In this document: piece by piece, positions 24,000 to 34,339 of the stretch
How the letters are laid out: each line of letters begins with the position of its first letter
How positions within the stretch are numbered: the stretch's first letter is position 1
Origin: Epiperipatus broadwayi
Taxonomy: Eukaryota > Onychophora > Udeonychophora > Euonychophora > Peripatidae
Direction of reading: 5' to 3'
DNA: 64,000 nucleotides
Assembly: GCA_028023455.1 (NCBI GenBank)
Contig: JAQFVV010006306.1
Coordinates: 3,313,001 to 3,377,000, forward strand
Position numbers and translations under genes: made by a program
Notes under the pieces: model-generated
Database searches by the model: none
What the model saw: only the letters and a program-made list of their open reading frames with translations
What the model was told of the DNA's origin: nothing

Positions 24000-26344
24000 C
24001 CAGCTAAAACAAGCTTCTTTAATCTTATGCTTTATGTCATTCTTCTCAGTACACATTAATTTTGCCTCTACTGGTTGACATAGATTTCCAGTCTTATTTT
24101 CATGTTTCACAAACACTGAATTACTCAAAACTTTAGTTTTAGTACAATGATACAAATATTTATGCTGTAAAACTCTATTTAAAATATTGGTTTTTGTTTC
24201 ACCATAATAAATAGAATGACAATCTTTATGAGGACAAGAAACACTATAAACCAGGGGTCCCCAACCCTATTCCCACGGGCACCATGGTGCCCGCAGACCA
24301 TTTTATGTGTGTCCGCCGCTATCTGAACATGATAAAAAATTATTTATCTGATACAAATAAATTTAATTTTTAAAATTTCTTATAAATTATTGTATTATAT
24401 TGTAATCAAATTGTAGGGCATACTATACTTTTACAGTGTAAAAATATAAACGTTAATTATATGTTAAAATTTTAATTTTGAAATAAATATTTTTTTGTAC
24501 ATTATGTGTATTATTAACAATATCCAACTATAAACTTACATTGAAAAAATAAATGGTGCCCGCCGCCTGGCCAGTATTATAGAATGTGCTCTTAAGTTCA
24601 AAAAGGTTGGGGATCCCTGCTATAAACTATATGCTGTGTTAAATTAGATTCAATTTTAAATTTTGAATTGTTAATCAATCTATTCATATTTGGAGGTGAA
24701 TGAAAAATTACTTGAAAATCTGGAGATAACTTATTAATTAACCATTTTGCAATAGAATGAATATATGGCAAATTATGTAAAGTTATGTAAAAATTTATGT
24801 CTGAGTTGCACTAAAAATTATGTAAAAATTGATGTCCAAGTTTCACTAAGTCCTCAATAAAACAAATAAGATTTTCCTTCCTATATGCCTCAAATTTACA
24901 AAGATGGTGGTTTCTATATAAAAACAAATTCAAAGATGCCAACTTGTGCCCTTAAGGAGAATATGAATGTGGATGGATTAAACCCCTAACTTCCATAGGT
25001 TTCACAAACATACAGTAGTCCAAATGATATTCTGTTCTATGCACAATAATATTATTTCCTGTAATGTATCTTCCCAATTTATCATGAGATTTAAACTGGT
25101 AATCTCATGAATATTACTTTGAAGCTCCAAAATGATATTTTCAGGAGCCACAATAAATATATCATCTACATATCTAGTGTATATAATATCTGATACAAAG
25201 TTAATAAATGTAGGGATAATTCTACACTCAAAATGGTCTAAAATTATACTTGAGAGAATTCTACTAAGAGAAAGGCCCATTAGCCAACCATTTAACATTT
25301 GAAAACAACAATCTTTAAATGTAGCTACTACATTTTCATCTATCCAAGTTAAAAATCCAACAATGAAATCAACTTTATGAGATGGAAAGACTTTATCATG
25401 TAAGGATAACTTGACTATATCTATTGACTGCTTACAATCAATGGACCCATATAATTCCATAACATCCAGTGCTGCAGATTTAAAATTAGAATTAATTTTA
25501 ACATTTTTAATAACATCAATAAATTTAAATGATGAATTGACTGTAAACAATCCAAAACCTATAGCATCAATCAACGAACAATTAAACAAAACAGAAGTTT
25601 TAAAATAATGTACACTACCAAAATCCATCATTAAATGCAAAAGTGTATCTTGTTTATGTAATTTAACATTTTCAAAAATTCTAGGAAGGGACGATGCAGA
25701 TGGGTAAACTTTAAAATATTCTAATTTTGTTAATACTTTATCTTTTTTTTACGTAACTTTAGCAATAAATTTCTCACGATTAAGATTATAATTAAAATCT
25801 TCAATCTTTTTAAACTTTAATTTATCAATTTGCATAAAAAATTTACCCACAAATTCCTCCTCTTTCATCAAAACCAACCTATTCCCCCTTATCTTCTTTC
25901 ATGCAAACAATATGCTCACACATATGCAATATGTATTTATTCCAATTCAAATTATTATCATTAAGATTTTTATTATTGATAATCTTTACTATATTACTAA
26001 TACAAACTTCTCTAAGGGGATTATTTAATAATGAAGCTTCAACATCCACAATCAGCTCAATCTTCAGCTTTGCCCATTGAGCTCCAATATATTTAGGACC
26101 TCATTCTAAAACATACTTAATATCCTCCGGAATATTTACACCAGATAGATTACAAATTTATTTTCAATTGTATATGACAAAACAATATTTTGCTTTTATG
26201 CAAGGAACCTGAGTTTTTATCAAATCTTTTAACAAGCATATCCTCATTCTTCTGAAATTTCTTCAAAATAAATTGCGGAATAATACCACATACAGAAACA
26301 ATAGACCACCTAATTTTTTCCCTATGTAGCGCCCTCTTACACAA
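24000..26344 (-). pseudogene. Penelope-like retroelement, near full length, decayed (RT + GIY-YIG)
   Basis: Reading the minus strand from about 26344 down: IPEDIKYVLE and GPKYIGAQW, then KEDKGNRLVLMKEEEF, matching the conserved DKGN..VV motif before Penelope RT domains. A stop at 25749-25751 lies in frame with the following open stretch (25748-25002). That stretch holds DVMELYGSIDCKQSIDIV (for DVxSLYTxIP), NGWLMGLSLSRILSSIILDH (for GxxMGSPLSPxLAN) and the RT catalytic box YTRYVDDIFIV. After more stops and frameshifts the C-terminus at 24660-24010 reads HIVYSVSCPHKDCHSIYYGE, TKTNILNRVLQHK and IKHKIKEACF, a GIY-YIG-type nuclease domain. A hAT-type MITE splits the nuclease just before YSVSC. Penelope-like elements copy RNA and integrate it using RT plus GIY-YIG; this copy is dead but keeps the domain order. 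Confidence 0.85.
24252..24619. mobile_element. hAT-type MITE with 8-bp target duplication
   Basis: The ends are CAGGGGTCCCCAACC and the complement of CAGGGATCCCCAACC, flanked on both sides by CTATAAAC (24244-24251 and 24620-24627). An 8-bp duplication and CAGGG ends are typical of hAT elements. At 368 bp with no ORF it is non-autonomous. An internal palindromic patch (CACCATGGTGCCCGC) and a second GGTGCCCGCCG word near 24553 form subterminal inverted repeats. It sits inside the GIY-YIG region of the Penelope-like copy, so it is younger. Confidence 0.93.
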
Positions 26345-26420
26345 CCTTTAATAATTGAAATGAGCAGTTGACACTGCAACTGCATCTTGATTTTATTAAA
26401 ATTATAAATAGATCTATATT

Positions 26421-26475
26421 TAAGCCAATAAACATCACATGACCGCCATCTCTTATGCTTGTGTATAACTGTTTT
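26421..26475 (-). repeat. Family A end fragment
   Basis: AAACATCACATGACCGCC and CTCTTATGCTTGTGTATAAC match the family A end only. It lies just beyond the N-terminal side of the first Penelope-like element. Confidence 0.6.
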
Positions 26476-26705
26476 AGATCTATATTTCATATATTCCATT
26501 TATTTCATTATTTGAATTTTTATTATAATTACTAATATACTTATTTTCTAAAATATTAATCTTTTTTTTTATTAAGTATTCATTTTTTATTACTTTTATC
26601 TATAACTTTATTTAATTTTTAATCTAGTTATTTCCTATATTTATAACTATATAATTAATTTTATCTATATTATTCTTATTACTAATTTTTTATTCTTTAT
26701 CCCTA
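26476..26705. other. AT-rich spacer between retroelement copies
   Basis: TTTATT/ATTATT-rich sequence with nothing recognisable. Confidence 0.4.
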
Positions 26706-27105
26706 GTATATGTATTAAATGGATTATGTCCTGTACATGTGGGGTCAGATTGGTCTTAGGTCAACATGGGTGTGACAAGAATCTTGGCCTCAGGGTGGCC
26801 TTTGAGCATTCCATCATCAGATTTTCAATTGGATGGACAGTTGAAGAGTTGGAGTGTGGAGTAGATTGAAGCCTGTCCATTAAAGTATAAGGTTTGGCTA
26901 TCTTAATATATATCTGAGCACTTATAGCATATATGTGTAGAGATGGTAATCTGGACCAACTGATGATTGCTGGTTTAGCATGAAATATGTATATTGGTGA
27001 TTATTTATCTTTTTAACATATATGTGTTCAAGTGTATCAGTGTTATGAGATAGTGTGGAGAGTGGTGGGTCATGTGAAAGTCTGTGCTCATATACCCTAT
27101 ATATT
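26706..27105 (+). repeat. Family C element
   Basis: TGTATTAAATGGATTA, TAGGTCAACATGGGTGTGAC, CATCATCAGATTTTCAAT and GAAGCCTGTCCATTAAAG are in family order, followed by the hammerhead segment. The 3' end is diverged (GTCTGTGCTCATATACCC). It abuts the 3' side of the second Penelope-like copy in opposite orientation. Confidence 0.75.
26942..27008 (+). ncRNA. Hammerhead ribozyme motif, family C
   Basis: CTGATGA at 26960-26966, hairpin TTGCT-GGTTT-AGCAT, GAAA, TAT, loop, GTGAT and TATTTATC. The first stem II pair is lost (T for G), which should weaken folding. Confidence 0.65.
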
Positions 27106-27119
27106 CTTTATTATTATAA

Positions 27120-28402
27120 TCTATCTTATTTTCTATTAATCTAATATTATCATTTATACATTTATTTGGATAATCATTATTTATAAATTCTTCTTTTATT
27201 AAATTTGTTTAACATAATCTTCTTTAGTCGAACAATAATTTACTGCTCTGTGAATTCTAGCATGTATTCTATTTATTTTATATTTCTATTTGAGTGCTAA
27301 TTATGTATATTATTATCTATATTACTTCGCTTATGAATCGATGTTTCAATCCTATATTTTCCTTCTTTATTTGACTTAATCAACATTATATCTAAATATG
27401 TCAGTACATTCTTCTTCTCTTTTTCTACAGTAAATTTAATATTTTTACTAATCCCATTAATATCCTCTATAAATAAATCTAGCTGTTTTTATGTTTTATT
27501 AAATGTCAATAAATAATCATCTACACATCTTTTAATAAAGATTAGAGCATTATTATTTGCTAACTTTAACTTCTCCAATTCTTCCATATAAGTATTACTC
27601 AATACTCCACTTAATACTCCTCCTATTAGTAAACTTGCTTTTTGTTTATAAAACCTATCATAAAATTGAAATATTATTCCTTTACAACATATTTCTATAA
27701 TCTCCTTTAATTGTCTTATAGATATATTTCTTTCTTTATTATTATCCTTTTTATATCTATTAATTACTATATCTATTGCTTTCTCCACATTGATATTTGT
27801 ATACATTGATACAATATTCATTTTAATCATTGTTAAATTATAATTATTATATTTATTTACTATGTTTTTATTTTAAATTATTAAAATTGTATTATTTTTT
27901 ATATGATTTACATGCAATATTGATATATATTTTTAATACCTTATTTGCCAACCATTTAAATACTTTATCATAATATGAACTATTACCATTAACACTTGGT
28001 CTTAATGGTACACCTTCTTTAAAAATTTTAGGTACTCCGTAAATTTTAGCTCCTATACAATCTTTAACCACTAAATAATCAAATGTATTATAAACAATTA
28101 TACCCTTTTTATAAAAGTCTCTTATTGTTGTATATATTCTTACATTCAATAATTTAGTATCATTTTTTTTAATTCTTCCAAATATATTATCTTTCAACAC
28201 ATTATTGTTTTTTTCTATATAAATCTTTATTTATCCACATAGAGGCAAAACTCTCCATACAATAGTGCCATTTAGAGTGTAAATGCGATGTTTAGTGGTT
28301 CAGTCTTTATTTATCATTACCGATTTATTCCCTTTATCTGACTTTGCAAAAACTATTTTATCCTTACATTTGTTCTTTATTTCTTTAATATCCTTTATTT
28401 TA
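27120..28402 (-). pseudogene. Penelope-like retroelement, RT region, decayed
   Basis: From 28400 down the minus strand: CKDKIVFAKSDKGNKSVMIN (DKGN motif), a mini-A insertion, then NVLKDNIFGRIKKNDTKLLN. Next come AKIYGVPKIFKEGVPLRPSV (the PxxYGLPKIHKxGxPLRPIVS motif), NIVSMYTNINVEKAIDIV, GGVLSGVLSNTYMEELE and IKRCVDDYLLTF (RT catalytic box with VDD). A single in-frame stop at about 27489 separates the catalytic box from KQLDLFIEDINGISKNIKFT, TYLDIMLIKS and IETSIHKRSNIDNNIHN, the thumb-side series of Penelope RT. Further stops and frameshifts follow. The nuclease domain is not seen. It belongs to a different subfamily from 24000-26344; the closest relative in the window is 43826-44110. Confidence 0.85.
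28236..28303. mobile_element. 68-bp mini family A insertion with 12-bp target duplication
   Basis: A short A copy (AGGCAAAACTCTCCATAC ... GATGTTTAGTGGTTCAG) is flanked by TCTTTATTTATC on both sides (28224-28235 and 28304-28315). It interrupts the Penelope-like ORF between MINK and LYIEKN. The long duplication indicates integration by a nick-and-copy (target-primed) route, not cut-and-paste. Confidence 0.85.
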
Positions 28403-28466
28403 ACAATATCACAACAGGAGAAGTCTACTTGTAGCAATGAAACCATTGGTAGTGTTTTAAAGTTTA
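28403..28466 (+). repeat. Family E fragment
   Basis: GAGAAGTCTACTTGTAGCAA and TGAAACCATTG resemble the E right arm (GAGAAGGTCTATTTGTAGTA). Confidence 0.45.
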
Positions 28467-28624
28467 TTTTTTTGTTTAGCTGATTGAATTATGAATTTAG
28501 GATAATTTTTATTATTTATTGACTAGTTTAACTGTATGCTTTTAATGTTTATATATTTTATGCCATTTAGGATACTCTTTCAAATATATGATTATATACA
28601 TATAGTGTTTAATTGTTTTTTTAG

Positions 28625-28716
28625 ATGTCAAACTTGTCGTTGGTGGCCTAGCGGTTAGCATAGCTGCCTTCCAAGCAGCTAGTCCGGGTTCGCTTCCCGA
28701 TCAACGCATTTGACAT
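28625..28716 (+). mobile_element. tRNA-Gly(TCC)-like sequence with inverted TGTCAAA flanks
   Basis: Residues 28637-28707 fold as a cloverleaf. The anticodon stem GCTGC/GCAGC has loop CTTCCAA (anticodon TCC, 28670-28672), the D-arm reads TAGCGGTTAGC, and the T-loop is TTCGCTT. Defects are a T-C mismatch at acceptor pair 1 and C-A at the outer T-stem pair. Flanks ATGTCAAA (28625-28632) and TTTGACAT (28709-28716) are perfectly inverted and would lengthen the acceptor stem. Two similar sequences with target duplications (30741, 44366) show this is a SINE family. No duplication is visible for this copy, so it could instead be a decayed tRNA gene. Confidence 0.65.
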
Positions 28717-28719
28717 ATA

Positions 28720-30179
28720 AGAAATAATAATAATAATCGCTAAAACTGCCAATTGATAACTCTCTACTTTATCTGGAAAAACATGATGCCTATCACAAGA
28801 TTTTAATTAATATCTTAAACGTATTTTTTTATTTTGTTTAAAAGTAATTCAAAATTAAAAATTCTTAAAATGAAAGTGTTTTCAATTTCTTCTTTTCTAT
28901 TAGTGATTTCAAATGTTGTGTGATCGCATTGTGTACTTAACTATATTTTGATAATCTCTCATTGATTTTAATAATAATTTTAATTGATTTAATAATACCC
29001 AAATACTCAGGAAAATTATTTTGTTAAAATAACTTTATTTACTTGCATATTAATGAATGATTAATATATGTAATAATTTACATATATGTACGCGTGTGAG
29101 TATATTTAATTTTATGTAAACATTATGTTAGTCGTTTAAAGCGACAATCGAATGAAATCCACGGGAGAAAAAATGATATAGTAACAACAAAGAAGTTATA
29201 AAAAGAATCTTTTTTGTGAAAATAACAGATCGATAAGTCGTATTAAAAAGGAAACTATTAACTTTATTGGATTCTTTTATTTTTAAGAGAGAATCCACAC
29301 ACATACATGCCTACAAATTATAAACAATATTTTAATTAGCGTATTCTATTTACTGAGATGTCCGTATTTGTAAGACCAGTTAGAAAAAGAACAATAAAAA
29401 TGGATTGCTAGATTCAAACACGTTGATGTCAGTTTCCTAAGGATCGTGGATTTAAATTAAGGTCATCTAATAAATAAAACCATGACTTCCAACTCATTAT
29501 AAATTCATTCTTGCTTTTAGAAAATAGTCATTCAAATTGCCATTCGAATTTGGAGCATATGTATATTAAAAAAAAATAATTGCACGTATGTTAGGAGTAG
29601 TGACAATTTCAAAGAAGGAAACAAATTAATTTTTAATAACTACCTTAAGAATTATTCACTAAAAGAAAGAAAACAAGTGTAGAATATCAAATATACCAAG
29701 TTTTAGTCATGAAACCGTAACACCATCTAGCAGGTGTATTATTTTATTATATCCCATTGGAAACATACTTATTATGCATATGTTGGAATTCTAACACCTA
29801 TATTACGATTTTTGTAGATAATCTAGTAAATACATCAATATTTATAGTTGATATTAAAAGGAATTTTGATATTACAAGCTTATTAGATGACAAAAATAAT
29901 TATTAAAATTTACCCTTAGATAGCAATTCATTTCAAAATTAAATCTCTTCAAGTTTAATTCAGCTTAAGTCATTTCACATTATTACCCCATCTCTGATCC
30001 ATAGTTTCTTCTGTATTACTCCAACAAAGTGTCATCTATATATCACATTTTTTTCCAGATTATTATAGTTTTTAGGAACCAATTTTAGATTTCAATTGTC
30101 CTTTTATTGTCATAACATACAAACAATATGTCTAACCCAATTGCAAATCAGCCTTTAATTTTTTTTCATTATTATTACT
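28720..30179. other. AT-rich spacer
   Basis: About 1.45 kb without repeat matches in the window or coding signatures. Confidence 0.45.
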
Positions 30180-31040
30180 TATATGTGCTTATTCTCTAAC
30201 TCATGCACTTTATATTTGATCTCTCTTTATTATCTTTTACATTCATCTCTGAATAATTCACTTCATGTTTTAAAATATTTCTATTAGTTTTTGTTAACTG
30301 CCCAAGTCTCGGATCCATATGTAAGAACTAGTAAAACATATTTATTAAAAATCTTACTTTTCAGGTTTATAGATATATTCTTGTTTAAATACATTCCTTT
30401 TTGACACTTTTACCAAAACCATTTCATTGAAATTTATGTGATTAATTTCACTCATTATGTGTCCATATGTATTAATAATCTGATCAAGTATTTATAATTG
30501 TTAAATTATTCAAATTCATTAGGATCAATCTGTATTTCTTTATTTTTTGAAACTTTTTTAAATATTACTTTAATCGTTTTTAGCATTAATTTTTAGTTTT
30601 ACTTATACAATACATAAAGCCATTACATTTTCTAAAGCTCGGAAGTTTTATTTACAAAAGCAACCACTTTGTTTATCTTTATCTTCCCCATTTTAATGCA
30701 CAACGTATTTTTAATAAAACTGGTATAAAAATATAACCATGTCTTGCATTGGTGGGCGAGAGGTCAGCGCGACTGCCTTGCACTTGCAGGCAGTTGCCCG
30801 GGTTGCATCCCGGCCGATGCTATGACACTTAAAATATATATATATAACCATATTGTGCATTCTTATTAATGTTGATCTTCTTAATGGTATTATGCCATCT
30901 AAGTACTATTATTGCATTTTGACAAATGTCCATCAGATTTTGACAACATCTTGGATTTATGGTTTGATATTTCAAGATTTTTAATACCTCCAAAATGCTT
31001 ATGAAGTCAAATGCCTTTTTAAAACCATTTTCCATTTATT
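30180..31040 (-). pseudogene. Decayed LINE reverse transcriptase (RTE-like)
   Basis: On the minus strand, 31035-30850 reads FKKAFDFISILEVLKILKYQ, INPRCCQNLMDICQNA and VLRWHNTIKKININKN. This matches the DYKKAFDSV..LxALKxQGI.PKYI.LLxxIYxNA block of RTE-type RTs. Lower down (about 30380-30290) LKSKIFNKYVLLVLTYGSET and WAVNKN match the thumb motif. The catalytic FADD block between them is eroded. A tRNA-like SINE (30741-30841) splits the copy. Flanking stops make it a dead fragment. Confidence 0.8.
30741..30841 (+). mobile_element. About 100-bp tRNA-derived SINE with 10-bp target duplication
   Basis: Flanking ATATAACCAT occurs at 30731-30740 and 30842-30851. The insert starts GTCTTGCATTGG. It contains a tRNA-like body (acceptor GCATTGG/CCGATGC fully paired, T-stem CCGGG/CCCGG) and ends CTATGACACTT plus a short A/T tail. 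The anticodon arm is enlarged (ACTGCCT/AGGCAGT), so no clear anticodon. TGTC and GACA outside the acceptor form a short extra stem. It interrupts the RTE-like LINE. Confidence 0.8.
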
Positions 31041-31333
31041 TTTTCTGCAATACCTTTTAATAAATGAATGTGATTAATTGGTTAAAACCATTTAAAATCC
31101 AGCTTATTATCATGATTTTTTTGACCTCTATTCATTATGTAATAAATATAGTTTTACTTCTCAATATTATGTAACAAAAAACACTTATTTATAATTGTTA
31201 ATAGAGAAGAAGATATAAATTAATATTAAAGTTTATCAGCTTGACGTTTTTGAGGATCCATGCCTCATATTCATAGCCTTCATAAAATGTATAGTAAAAT
31301 ATATGCAAATATTCAAATAAGCTAGTATTACGT

Positions 31334-31606
31334 AGCCCATTTCTTCAAGATTTCGAAACAAGTGTCTTTTCTATTAATAGCATGGATGTTTCCATTAATG
31401 TAAAAAGCCTCCTTTATTTTTCTTTTGTGATCATTTGATTCTGAGCACAATATTATGGGATTGGTGAAACGAAAGCTACAATCAACACTAGACTGGCTCA
31501 ACATCTTTACAAGTATGATAGAGCTCAGAGGAACAGCAACACAACCTCTGTATTTTTTGGAGCATGCTAAACAATCTGGACACAACTTCACACCTGCCAA
31601 TCCCAT
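31334..31606 (-). pseudogene. Penelope-like C-terminal fragment (left arm)
   Basis: The minus frame ends ILCSESNDHKRKIKEAFYI, NGNIHAINRKDTCFEILKKW and AT, then a stop at about 31334. It resembles the end of Penelope proteins after GIY-YIG (K.KEA.YI....INRR). Compare KIKEACF near 24030 and KIKEACYI near 61630. The N-terminal part of the frame lies in the inverted-repeat spacer and is not of this family. Confidence 0.75.
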
Positions 31607-31730
31607 AATATTGTGCTCAGAATCAAACGATCACAAAAAAAATAAAGGAGGCATTTTATATTAATGGAAGCATCCATACTATTAATAGGAAAGACACTTA
31701 CTTTGAAATCTCGAAGAAATGGGCTACATA
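31595..31730 (+). pseudogene. Penelope-like C-terminal fragment (right arm)
   Basis: This is the mirror copy: ILCSESNDHK is kept, then a small change shifts the frame before KEAFYINGSIHTINRKDTYF-like codons, ending near the EISKKWAT position. Its near-identity with the left arm argues for recent inversion-duplication or gene conversion. Confidence 0.6.
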
Positions 31731-31954
31731 ATACTAGCTTATTTGAATATTTGCATATATTTTACTATACATTTTATGAAGGCCATGAATATGAGGTATG
31801 GATCCTCAAAAACGTTAAGCTGATAAACTTTAATATTAATTTATATCTTCTTCTCTATTAACAATTATAAATAAGTGTTTTTTTGTATCATGAATTTAAT
31901 AAAAGATCTTGTATAGGATTTTTAGAATAATCAATAAAGCAAGTCATATATCAC

Positions 31955-32285
31955 ATGACTTTGCTCTTTAAGTTTGTATTACAGAAATGTAATATAGGGG
32001 ACGTACCAATAGCTCTAACAAGTTTTTATTGATAAGTGCCAAAGAGAAAGCCTATAAAATCTCTATCTAGAACTATTCCCATCCTCAGACTGATCGATTT
32101 TGAGCTTTTGGTATTTTAGATCTAAGGTCTGAATGTTCTAGCTCCTCACTGACATGAGCCAAAAGCTCGAAACCAATAGATCTGAGGATGGGAATAATTC
32201 TAGATAGAGATTTTATAGGCTTTCTCTTCAGCACTTATCAATAAAAGCTTGTTAAAGCTATTGGTATGTTCCCTATATTACAGGA
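31955..32285. repeat. Family B foldback, well preserved
   Basis: Arms of about 130 bp (TAATATAGGG...ACCAATAGCTCTAACAAG and its inverted copy GGTATGTTCCCTATATTA) share AAGCCTATAAAATCTCTATC. The right-of-centre core is CTGACAT-GAGC-CAAAA-GCTC-GAAACC (32149-32174). Stem II is fully paired but G8-A9 of the core read AT. The left arm has TGAGCTTTTGG, complement of the hairpin. Confidence 0.8.
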
Positions 32286-32732
32286 CTTTTAGAAGACTAA
32301 TGAGTTCGTCCATTGCAAATATCAGTATCACTACTTATTTTTCCATTCATCTGATACATCTTGATCATACAGAAATTTGATGTGTAGCTTTGCCAAAATT
32401 TTCTTCTTTCTTCTCCTCCTTGTTTTAAGATATCAATAATAATTCCATTATTTTCTGAATATTTTCCATTCATCATAGATTGTATATATATAATCTTTTC
32501 ATTTAAATATGTATCAATATATATATATATATATATTGTATATATATAATCTTTTCATTTAAATATGTGTCATTTCAGATGTAATTGTAGAGTTCTTTTT
32601 TTAAGTGTATGGTTCTTTGTAGAACAATTCATTTATGATGGATGGCCCTTTTTTTTATATAATTGCCCATATTTTCATTTTAGGGTTAAAACAATTTTTC
32701 TACTAAAATGTATCACACTATTGTGATTATTT
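32286..32732. other. AT-rich spacer with a 40-bp TATA/ATC duplication
   Basis: ATATATAATCTTTTCATTTA followed by AATATGTGTC or AATATGTATC occurs at about 32484 and 32542. Nothing else recognised. Confidence 0.5.
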
Positions 32733-32878
32733 ACATGCTCACCATTCTTTATGCTTACACAACCTGATTTTCACAGAGGCAAAACTCTCCATACAGTAGC
32801 GCAACTCAGTGCAAACCAGAGTAAACCTTCCTGCATCCATTGATTATACTGGCTTGCACTGAGTGGCGTTACTGTATT
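32733..32878. mobile_element. 146-bp family A foldback with 12-bp target duplication
   Basis: The flanks TTGTGATTATTT at 32721-32732 and 32879-32890 are identical. The insert is a left arm (CACCATTCTTTATGCTTACA, AGGCAAAACTCTCC...) snapping into a right arm CATCCATTGATTATACTGGC that stops at ACTGTA. The hammerhead-like centre is missing. It shows that the palindromic form inserts as a unit. Confidence 0.85.
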
Positions 32879-32949
32879 GTGATTATTTTCTTGTCAATTC
32901 AGTTATATTTTTTATAGTATCATTAATTTTTTTTCAAAATTTCAGATAT

Positions 32950-33200
32950 TCTATTTTTATATATTGCTTACAATAACTCTCCTCATATACACTTTAATTC
33001 AATTTTTTTTAATGATTCCTTTATTTTCCTTACAGTTTGACTGTCTTGCAGTCTTCATCAGAGCGATCTTAATCTCCTCTACCCACTGATGAAACTGCAG
33101 GACAGTCGAAACTCAGGAAAATAAAGAAATCATTAAAAAAAAAATTTGCATTAAAATGTATATGAGGGGAGTTATTGTAAACAATATATATGAATATATG
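32950..33200. repeat. Family I foldback with hammerhead-like core
   Basis: Arms about 32955-33055 and 33084-33195 are inverted copies (CTTACAATAACTCTCCTCAT / ATGAGGGGAGTTATTGTAA; CTGTCTTGCAGTCTTCATCA / TGATGAAACTGCAGGACAG). The right arm holds CTGATGA (33086-33092), hairpin ACTG-CAGGA-CAGT and GAAAC (33108-33112). The arms are not otherwise similar to A, B or C. Only one copy is seen here. Confidence 0.7.
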
Positions 33201-33639
33201 AAGAAATGCAAAGAAAGTAAAAGGAGAAAAATAAGAACATATTCTATTCTAAATAGATGGGAAAAGGGTTACATATTTTTCATATTCATTCAGCGATGGT
33301 CCACAGAATTTTTGAGCAGTGGTACTTTATAACAATATCACCACTTCAAAGTAAGCAAGAAAAATAAAACAGTGTCTTTCTAATTTCCCAATCACACAAT
33401 CATTTTATTTTCCCATTCTAATCATTGCTAGAAAATCTAATGTATTTTTTATTTTAATAACTGCTTTGACAAATAATATCTGGAGTAGATCAATCTTTGC
33501 TTTTTATTTCAATTTTTTCAACTAATGACAATTGGGAAAATGTAATTTGTTAATATATTCTACTTTAACACCCTTTATAATAAATATTTGAAAAAAATAC
33601 TTATTTTATTATTTTGTTATATATGTTTATTTATATATT
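33201..33639. other. AT-rich spacer
   Basis: No feature recognised. Confidence 0.4.
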
Positions 33640-33935
33640 TATTTATGGTTTTGTAGTTAAGTAGAGATAAAAGGTGGCTGCTGGAGGGTTGCATTAAATC
33701 CTAAGATCTAGGTGCAATGCTCTCAGATCCAAGGCCCCTCACTGATGAAAGCCACAAGCTAGAAACTAGTCTGGTGATATTGGTGAGTAGGCACTAGATA
33801 GATTTTATGCACAAAGCCTTCTGGCATCCATTGATTACTCTGACTTGCACTGAGTGGCACTACTGTATAGAGAGTTTTGTTTGTTTTAACAACAGCTATG
33901 AGCAAGCATAAGAAATGGTGATCATGTGATGTTTA
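33640..33935 (+). repeat. Family A right half with intact hammerhead-like core
   Basis: Starts GGTTTTGTAGTTAAGTAGAG and ends GATCATGTGATGTTTAG. CTGATGA at about 33741 is followed by AAGC-CACAA-GCTA, GAAACTAGTCTGG and, further on, CACTAGATAG. CTAGT after GAAA can pair with ACTAG before AT, the position of hammerhead stem III. Confidence 0.8.
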
Positions 33936-34339
33936 GATGTTTATTTACAATTGTATACAAGAAAAAGAAAACAGAATATTTTATTGCTAATTCTAAATGA
34001 AAACAATAAAAATTTATTGGCTCTAAAGAAAAACCAGAATAAAGGTATCAATCTCCAGAACCTAACTATTGACACGGTTCGAACAGCAGCTCCTATGTAA
34101 TTCATTTTTCATACATCGATCACCATCGCCTTGTCTGAATTAAAAATTTATTGGTAAATTGATACTTTTTTGTACTAGCTATCCATGTAGCAATTTTTTA
34201 TATTAGTCTCTTTTTAAATTCATTCATATCTGAACTGTCATAAAAGTCTTTTAATCTGTTAATTTACAAGTTGTAGTTTAAATTCAGTGAACATTTCTAA
34301 AAATTAGAAATATTAGCTGCTAATACTAATAATTCTTAT
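33936..34339. other. AT-rich spacer
   Basis: No feature recognised. Confidence 0.4.

Larger units (their letters stand above)
31174..31886. repeat. Long inverted repeat made of Penelope 3' ends
   Basis: Arms of about 290 bp (31174-31462 and 31595-31885) are near-identical inverted copies around a 130-bp spacer. Landmarks are ACTTATTTATAATTGTTAAT / its complement at the outer ends and TATTATGGGATTGG / CCAATCCCATAATA at the inner ends. Each arm encodes the same Penelope C-terminal peptide on opposite strands. Partly inverted copies are known for Penelope-like elements. Confidence 0.85.

Noticed and set aside
28637-28707. A functional tRNA-Gly(TCC) gene
   Set aside because: The cloverleaf is close, but acceptor pair 1 and one T-stem pair are mismatched. 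The flanking inverted TGTCAAA is shared with two SINE-like inserts that have target duplications.
31455-31664. A 69-residue plus-strand frame spanning the inverted-repeat spacer
   Set aside because: It shadows the Penelope C-terminal frame: the end comes from the right arm and the start from the spacer and the antisense of the left arm.
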